Below, piece by piece: positions 4,624 to 8,738 of a DNA stretch of 8,738 bases. Numbering within the stretch: position 1 is the first letter of the stretch; every line of letters starts with the position of its first letter. Position numbers and translations under genes: made by a program. Source of the stretch: Egerieenecus sp048201975 (GTDB taxonomy: Bacteria; Bacillota; Clostridia; Christensenellales; Aristaeellaceae); the NCBI GenBank assembly GCA_048201975.1, contig DBFBGQ010000138.1, positions 1-8,738 on the forward strand, written 5' to 3'. Under the pieces are notes generated by a model that was not told where the DNA came from, searched no databases, and saw only the letters and a list, made by a program, of their open reading frames with translations.

Positions 4624-6633
4624 TTAGTCCGTGAGGATATCCCGGGACAGGCGGCCCTGGATGGGCGCTTCGCCGGGGAAGGTCACGCGGAAGCCCTTGG
4701 GGGCCAGGCGCGCGCCGCCGCAGTCCCGGGTGCGCAGGTCAAAGTTGACGCACACCTGGGTGCCGTCGGAGAAGGTGGTCCGGTGCACCTGGAAATCCGG
4801 GGTAACGAATTCATGGCTGACCATTTCGCACAGGGCGGTGCGGGCATGCAGGCGGCCCAGCAGCTGCACGCACTGGCCGATGAGGGGCTTGAGGTCCTCC
4901 CACTGGTCATAGACGAAGGACCAGCTGGAGGGCTGGGCGCTGAGCAGGTCGTGGAGCACGTGGTTTACGTGATCCTCCCGGCCGAAGGGCTGGCCGTGCT
5001 GCCAGTAGCACACCACCGCGTCGTGGTACACCAGATTGAACAGGGGGACCATCATGCCGAAGTCCGCGGACTCGGCGCCATGGTTCAGGCCCACCGCGGC
5101 CCCGGGCATGCCCTCAAAGAAGGTGGCCACGGGCACCGCCCAGTCCACCCCGGCCTCGGCGCCCACCACCCAGCCCTGGGCGGCCAGCTCATCCAGAATG
5201 GCGCGCTTGTTGCGGCGGTCGTCGGCGCGGGTCATGGGATGCTCCGGGTCATAGCACTCATACATGGGGGCGGAAGTGGTGGTATCCAGGTAGTAGGAAT
5301 TCACGGAGGTGTTCGCCTTCACCTGGGCCACGGTGCGCTTGGCCAGCTCCACCGCCTGAGAGGAGCACACCAGGCGGCACAGCCCGCCATCCCAGATGCC
5401 GCCCAGCTGCACCGTGCCGTCCGGGTGCTTCATGGTCAGCTTTTCGTCATAGCTGGGAGAATCGGGGTAGATATCCTGATAATTGTCGTGGAGGGAGAAG
5501 ACGTAGCCCGCCTCCACCGCCTTGCGGCTGGCCCGGGCCAGGCCTTCCACGCCGCCCGCGCCCTCCGCCGGGGGCCACATGTCGATATGCTCCCGGTCAT
5601 AGCCCGCGCGGTTCCAGCCGCCCAAGAGGATCAGCGCCTTTTCCATGCCCATGGCCTGCATGTCGTCCACGATCTCGCCCACCTGGTCGAAGGTGGTGTG
5701 CACGCAGGTGTAGCCGTCCAGCACCGGCTCGGACCAGGAGCGCAGCCGGGTCTCCTGCCGCCGGTGGGTGTAGATGTAGATTTTCAGGTCCGGGGCGCCC
5801 AGCATCCCGGCCACGGCGGGATTCTTCTCGATCTTTTCCCGCAGGGAGACGTACCGCCCCGAGGCCTTCACATAGGCCCGGTAGCGCTTGGCCATGCCCA
5901 CGTAGCCGCCTTCCACCAGGGACACCTGCAGTTGCCGGGCATACCCCAGGGCGCCCCGGCTGGCCCGCCATACGGGGGTCAGGGAGGAGTACCGCTCCCC
6001 GGGCAGGTCCCCCTGATGGTTGTCCACCGGGTTGCCCGCCCCGTCAAACACCGCGTTCCCCGCCACCCGCAGGGCCATATCCGCAGCCTCGGGCAGATAG
6101 CACAGGACGTTGGAGCCTTGCTGGCTGGCCCCGAACCAGGTCATATTCAGCCCGCAGAATTCAAAGGGGATCACCTGATTGATATCGGCGATGTTTTTCC
6201 AGGTATTGTGGCGGAAGCGCATGAAACCGTCATCCAGGCGGGAGGGGATCAGCGTGCCCTGCTTGTGCGGCAGCGCCACATACGCCCCGGAGAGACCGCT
6301 ATCCACCCGCAGCATATGGGCGGGATACTCGATTTCCTCCAGCTCGTCCTCCCGGCGCAGCTCCGTGATGGTCAGGGTCAGCTCCGGACCGTCCAGCTGG
6401 AACTCCGCGCGGAAGCCATACCGGGGCAGGTTATATTCCGCATAGGCCGCGCCGCTTTCCGTCCGGCCCACCCGGGTGGGCGCCCCCAGGGCCGTGCGTT
6501 CCCCATCGCGCATGGTCACCCAGCCCGGCACGCCGCCGCCCCAGGTCACCTGCCGTTCCCTGTCCACCAGCGCCGCCGCGCCGTTGTCCATGACACGGAT
6601 GATCCATCGCTCTCCTGCCTGTTCGTACCGCAT
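4624..6633 (-). CDS. Cytoplasmic glycoside hydrolase-like protein, GH129/GH101-related or DUF5696-like
   Basis: A 669-residue protein without a signal peptide or membrane segment. The architecture looks like an N-terminal beta-sandwich (about 1-260), a linker helix (MAKRYRAYVKASGRY), a TIM barrel (about 280-560) and a C-terminal beta domain (about 600-669). Barrel strands are recognisable: KIYIYTH, KALILLGGW, VFSLHDNYQDIYPDS, SYYLDTTTS and WVVGAEAGVDWAVP. Candidate catalytic residues are D450 (YYLD, nucleophile) and E493 (GAEAG, acid/base), the arrangement expected of retaining GH101/GH129-type enzymes. If so, it may act on alpha-linked N-acetylgalactosamine or a related glycoside; this is inference by motif pattern, not alignment. 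The ATG at 6633 has GGAGG 9 nt upstream. It opens the transporter operon, so it probably cleaves the imported glycoside inside the cell. Family placement is moderately sure; the substrate is open. Confidence 0.75.
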   Translation of the reverse strand: MRYEQAGERWIIRVMDNGAAALVDRERQVTWGGGVPGWVTMRDGERTALGAPTRVGRTESGAAYAEYNLPRYGFRAEFQLDGPELTLTITELRREDELEEIEYPAHMLRVDSGLSGAYVALPHKQGTLIPSRLDDGFMRFRHNTWKNIADINQVIPFEFCGLNMTWFGASQQGSNVLCYLPEAADMALRVAGNAVFDGAGNPVDNHQGDLPGERYSSLTPVWRASRGALGYARQLQVSLVEGGYVGMAKRYRAYVKASGRYVSLREKIEKNPAVAGMLGAPDLKIYIYTHRRQETRLRSWSEPVLDGYTCVHTTFDQVGEIVDDMQAMGMEKALILLGGWNRAGYDREHIDMWPPAEGAGGVEGLARASRKAVEAGYVFSLHDNYQDIYPDSPSYDEKLTMKHPDGTVQLGGIWDGGLCRLVCSSQAVELAKRTVAQVKANTSVNSYYLDTTTSAPMYECYDPEHPMTRADDRRNKRAILDELAAQGWVVGAEAGVDWAVPVATFFEGMPGAAVGLNHGAESADFGMMVPLFNLVYHDAVVCYWQHGQPFGREDHVNHVLHDLLSAQPSSWSFVYDQWEDLKPLIGQCVQLLGRLHARTALCEMVSHEFVTPDFQVHRTTFSDGTQVCVNFDLRTRDCGGARLAPKGFRVTFPGEAPIQGRLSRDILTD

Positions 6634-6672
6634 GGTTGTCCGCCTCCATTTTTCTGTACTAATAAGATATCA

Positions 6673-6701
6673 TTTATCAGATATCAGATGATCAAAAACA
6701 A
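6673..6701 (-). promoter_or_regulatory. Possible weak promoter of the hydrolase-transporter operon
   Basis: On the minus strand TTGTTT (6701-6696), a 17-nt spacer and GATAAA (6678-6673) make a weak sigma-A-like promoter, with 3/6 and 4/6 matches. The putative operator lies across the spacer and -10, so a bound regulator would block it. Other registers such as TTGATC with a later box are possible, and read-through from the regulator gene cannot be excluded. Confidence 0.3.
6676..6691 (+). promoter_or_regulatory. Putative GntR operator upstream of the hydrolase-transporter operon
   Basis: CAGATATCAGATGA (6678-6691) recurs exactly on the opposite strand at 7462-7475, in front of the regulator gene. 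The 14-mer ATCAGATATCAGAT (6676-6689) is a near-palindrome, symmetric at 12 of 14 positions around GATATC. It also reads as a tandem ATCAGAT repeat. It lies 43 nt upstream of the hydrolase start codon. Two copies in the two places where a local repressor should act make it the likely binding site of the GntR protein. Confidence 0.7.
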
Positions 6702-6732
6702 AGAAACACTTTCCTTTGCCTGCCGCGCAGGC
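6694..6732 (-). terminator. Possible attenuator/terminator after the GntR gene
   Basis: In the minus direction, shortly after the regulator stop codon, GCCTGC-GCG-GCAGGC (6732-6718) is followed by an overlapping A/T-rich hairpin. This is CAAAGGAAA with TTTCTTTG, one bulged G and a GTG loop (6718-6699). A TTTTT run (6698-6694) comes next. The pieces fit a weak intrinsic terminator that would partly separate the regulator transcript from the operon, but the stem next to the U-tract is weak. Confidence 0.4.
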
Positions 6733-6749
6733 GTTCTTGTCCCGGACGC

Positions 6750-7445
6750 TCAACGATGCAGCATGCTCTCCCAGCCCACGAAGCTCTGGAGCACCGCGGC
6801 CTGCAGGGCCTGCTGGTCCTTTTTCTCAAAGGCATCCAGGATGCGGTAGTGATCCTCCACCGCCTGATCGGGAATGTTGCACATGGACTTCTGGATGGAA
6901 GCCTCAAAGAGCTGCAGCACGGTTTTCCCGATGCGGATCATGTAGGGGTTGTGGGTGGCCTCCAGGATGGCCTCATGGAAGGCCAGGTCGTCCTGGGCGT
7001 TCTGGCTGTTGCGGCGAACCTTTTCCTCCAGGCGTTCCACCGCCTGGCGAATCTTTTTCAGGTCCTCCGGGGTGGCCTTTGCCATGGCCAGCTGGGTGTA
7101 GGCCGGTTCAATACAATAACGCAGCTCCAGGATCTTTTCATCCGCCCCCTGGAGCAGCACCATCTGGTAGGTCAGGGGATTCAGCGCCGTTTCGTCCACG
7201 TTGGTGCGCACAAAGGTGCCCTCCCCCTGCACGGACTCCACCACGCCGATGGCGTTGAGCATTTTGATGGCTTCCCGAACGCTGGACTTGCCCACGTTCA
7301 GCTGCTCGGAGAGCTCCGCCTCCGAGGGCAGCAGATCCCCGCCCTTGATTTCCCCGTGGAGCAGCGCGTCATAGATCCGCTGCATCACGGTGTTGGTGAT
7401 GGAGGGCTTTTTGATTCGCTTCATCAGAATTTTCTGCGCAGTCAC
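6750..7445 (-). CDS. GntR-family transcriptional regulator, FadR/FCD type
   Basis: A 231-residue DNA-binding regulator. Residues 15-82 form the GntR winged helix (IYDALLHGEIKGGDLLPSE, then LNVGKSSVREAIKMLNAIGVVES and GEGTFV in the wing). Residues from about 105 form an all-helical FCD ligand domain. Of the usual FCD metal ligands, D153 and H157 (DDLAFH) and H199 (DHYRIL) are present. The last histidine appears replaced (QSFVGW, about 220-225), so metal binding may be weaker or lost. The start is taken as GTG at 7445, with GAGG upstream; ATG at 7424 (residue 8) is an alternative without a Shine-Dalgarno. It has its own consensus promoter with an operator copy over the initial transcribed region, which points to autoregulation, and probably represses the downstream operon until an inducer binds. 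Confidence 0.93.
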   Translation of the reverse strand: MTAQKILMKRIKKPSITNTVMQRIYDALLHGEIKGGDLLPSEAELSEQLNVGKSSVREAIKMLNAIGVVESVQGEGTFVRTNVDETALNPLTYQMVLLQGADEKILELRYCIEPAYTQLAMAKATPEDLKKIRQAVERLEEKVRRNSQNAQDDLAFHEAILEATHNPYMIRIGKTVLQLFEASIQKSMCNIPDQAVEDHYRILDAFEKKDQQALQAAVLQSFVGWESMLHR

Positions 7446-7461
7446 ATTCCTTTCGCCTCAC

Positions 7462-7475
7462 TCATCTGATATCTG
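7462..7475 (-). promoter_or_regulatory. Putative GntR operator at its own promoter
   Basis: CAGATATCAGATGA on the minus strand, identical to 6678-6691. It begins 5 nt past the -10 box, so it covers the expected transcription start and early leader. A protein bound here would block initiation, which fits negative autoregulation. The flank adds TGATA-N5-TATCA, an inverted half-site pair. Binding by the adjacent GntR protein is inferred. Confidence 0.7.
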
Positions 7476-7480
7476 TTATC

Positions 7481-7509
7481 ATTATAGCTGCGCAAGGGAG
7501 GCTTGTCAA
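7481..7509 (-). promoter_or_regulatory. Consensus sigma-A promoter of the GntR gene
   Basis: TTGACA (7509-7504) and TATAAT (7486-7481) are both perfect consensus hexamers separated by exactly 17 nt (7503-7487). The -10 lies about 35 nt upstream of the GTG start. Such a strong promoter on a regulator gene makes sense if the overlapping operator keeps it repressed. Confidence 0.9.
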
Positions 7510-7560
7510 CGGGATTTTTGGTGAAAATCGCCTTTTTCTTTCCGAATTTTACAGGTTGGG

Positions 7561-8562
7561 TCATTTCCCCGCGAACCACATCACGTCCGCTACGCCGCCG
7601 GGGGAGTCGGCGGCCACCAGGGCCAGGATGCGCTGCCGGTCCGCGCCCTGGGCCAGCACGGGGGAGAAATCGTTGGCGGGAATGGCCCCAGAGGTGAGCA
7701 CCGGCAGCAGGCGCAGCTGCGCGCCGGTGTATGCCCCGTCCCGGAAGTGCAGTTCCAGCTGTGCCAGCATGGCGTCGAAGGTGGTCATCTCATGGGTGCC
7801 GCCGAAGACCAGGTTCCCCAGGCTCCAGAGCACCAGCGCGCCGCCGCGCTTCTCCACCCCCTGCACCACGTGGGGATGGGTGCCGATGAGGATATCCGCG
7901 CCACAGGCGATGGCATAGTCCGCCATGCGCTCCTGGGTGCGGTTGTGGGTGGGGCTGTACTCCTTGCCCCAGTGGCAGGAGTAGATGATCAGGTCGCAAT
8001 CCTCCTGCTGCAGGGCGCGGATATCCTGCCGCACCTGCCGGGGATTCTCCTTCCACACCGTTTCCCGGCATCCGCCAAAGCCGATGCGCAGGCCCTCCGC
8101 CTCCCAGATGTACGCATGCCCGAAGCCGCTGTACGCCACCCCCGCCGCTTCCAGGGCCGCCAGGGTGGACGCCTGCCCCGCCTTGCGGTAGTCAATGAAG
8201 TGATTGTTGGCCACGTTCACCTGCTCCACCCCCGCGGGAAGCAGCATCTCCGCGTAGGCCGGCGCCCCGCGAAATGTGTGCTGCTTGCCGCTGTCATGCC
8301 CCTGGTTCCCCTCCTGGAGCACGCACTCCAGGTTCAGCAGGGTCATGTCGTCCGCCAGGAAAATCTCCCGCAGACCCCGCCAGGGCCAGTCCGGCCCACG
8401 CTCCGCCACCACCGTCAGAAAGCTGTACGCCTCCTGCTGCCACTCCTCCCGGGTGCCCAGCACGCAGTCCCCGCCCACGGTCAGGGTCAGCACGGTCTCC
8501 TCCGCCTGCGCCCCGCTCAGCAGCAGACACAACGCCCACACCAGGCATAGCCATCGCCTCAT
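7561..8562 (-). CDS. CapA-family (PGA_cap) secreted metallophosphatase-like protein
   Basis: A 333-residue protein of the CapA/PGA_cap family (PF09587-like), a calcineurin-like metallophosphatase fold associated with poly-gamma-glutamate or other cell-surface roles. It has a signal peptide (MRRWLCLVWALCLLLSGAQA, cleavage after residue 20). Motifs in order are GGDCVLG (D32), LNLE (N77, E79), VANNHFIDYRKAG (NNH 119-121), SCHWGKEY (H197), GTHPHVVQGVE (H229, H231) and WSLGNLVFG (247-253). The start at 8562 was preferred over an in-frame ATG at 8676 because AAGGAGG precedes it by 9 nt and the signal peptide starts there. It lies upstream of the regulator, separated by 113 nt and that gene's own promoter, so it is probably independent of the sugar operon. 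Many Clostridia carry several such proteins and its exact substrate is unknown. Confidence 0.92.
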   Translation of the reverse strand: MRRWLCLVWALCLLLSGAQAEETVLTLTVGGDCVLGTREEWQQEAYSFLTVVAERGPDWPWRGLREIFLADDMTLLNLECVLQEGNQGHDSGKQHTFRGAPAYAEMLLPAGVEQVNVANNHFIDYRKAGQASTLAALEAAGVAYSGFGHAYIWEAEGLRIGFGGCRETVWKENPRQVRQDIRALQQEDCDLIIYSCHWGKEYSPTHNRTQERMADYAIACGADILIGTHPHVVQGVEKRGGALVLWSLGNLVFGGTHEMTTFDAMLAQLELHFRDGAYTGAQLRLLPVLTSGAIPANDFSPVLAQGADRQRILALVAADSPGGVADVMWFAGK

Positions 8563-8738
8563 GGTCCCGCTCCTCCTTGTTCTCGCTTGCCCTTTTAGAC
8601 GCCGCAGGGGGGCAAATGGTTCTTGCGCGCAGGCAAAAAAGTTCCGCCATCCATCCCTTCCGGCGCAAATTTGCAACCCGGAGCGCCCGTCCTGCGTCCT
8701 GAGGGCAAAAATGCACCGTTTACCCCCCTGTTTTGCAT
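8563..8738. other. Upstream region of the CapA-family gene; no further gene seen
   Basis: Apart from the Shine-Dalgarno of the CapA-family gene there is no frame with protein-like sequence. I see no convincing promoter: a TCTAAA box near 8600 lacks a -35. A perfect 10-bp palindrome GCAAATTTGC sits at 8665-8674 and could be a protein-binding site, but nothing else supports that. Confidence 0.4.

Noticed and set aside
4783..6849. 688-residue plus-strand open frame
   Set aside because: It is antisense to the hydrolase gene, His/Gly/Ala-rich without domain features, and has no Shine-Dalgarno. It is a shadow of GC-rich codon usage.
7513..7529. GATTTT/AAAATC hairpin after the CapA-family gene as a terminator
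   Set aside because: Weak A/T stem with no U-tract on the minus strand; the following bases are the TTGACA of the regulator promoter.
8563..8676. N-terminal extension of the CapA-family protein to ATG 8676
   Set aside because: The added 38 residues are not signal-like, and the internal start at 8562 has an ideal Shine-Dalgarno followed by a clear signal peptide.

Overview
The window suggests a GC-rich, Gram-positive-type anaerobe of the Clostridia. The evidence is strong AAGGAGG-type ribosome binding sites, a textbook sigma-A promoter, a CUT1 sugar ABC transporter that comes without its own ATPase, and a signal peptide typical of Clostridia. A gut lineage such as Christensenellales or Oscillospirales is a guess. 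Every gene I can support lies on the minus strand, so the window is read from high to low coordinates.

Layout. (1) 7561-8562: a secreted CapA-type (PGA_cap) metallophosphatase-like protein, apparently its own unit. (2) 6750-7445: a GntR/FCD regulator behind a near-perfect promoter (TTGACA, 17 bp, TATAAT). An operator-like near-palindrome sits just downstream of its -10 box. (3) 4624-6633: a cytoplasmic glycoside hydrolase-like protein resembling the GH129/GH101-related and DUF5696 families. A second copy of the operator sits just upstream of it. (4) 3316-4569, 2338-3240 and 1501-2322: a solute-binding protein and two permeases of a CUT1 importer. (5) 1108-1479 and 348-1097: a short RidA-like protein and an amidohydrolase_2-family hydrolase, tightly packed. 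(6) 284-333: a strong intrinsic terminator that ends the operon. (7) 1 to about 135: the tnpA-proximal end of what looks like an IS200/IS605-family element. It has an end palindrome and a hairpin that buries the tnpA Shine-Dalgarno; only the first 5 nt of tnpA are inside the window.

How the genes may work together (inference). The regulator and the operon share a 14-bp sequence (6678-6691 on plus, 7462-7475 on minus), so the GntR protein probably controls both itself and the transporter/hydrolase operon. The binding protein and permeases would import a glycoside. The hydrolase has no signal peptide and would cleave it inside the cell. RidA and the amidohydrolase would process a downstream metabolite, for example an imine/enamine or a lactone/amide. 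The combination of a GH129-like enzyme, CUT1 importer, RidA and amidohydrolase is the most interesting system in the window; its substrate cannot be read from the sequence.

GC-rich hairpins without U-tracts flank the binding-protein gene and may set its transcript level relative to its neighbours.
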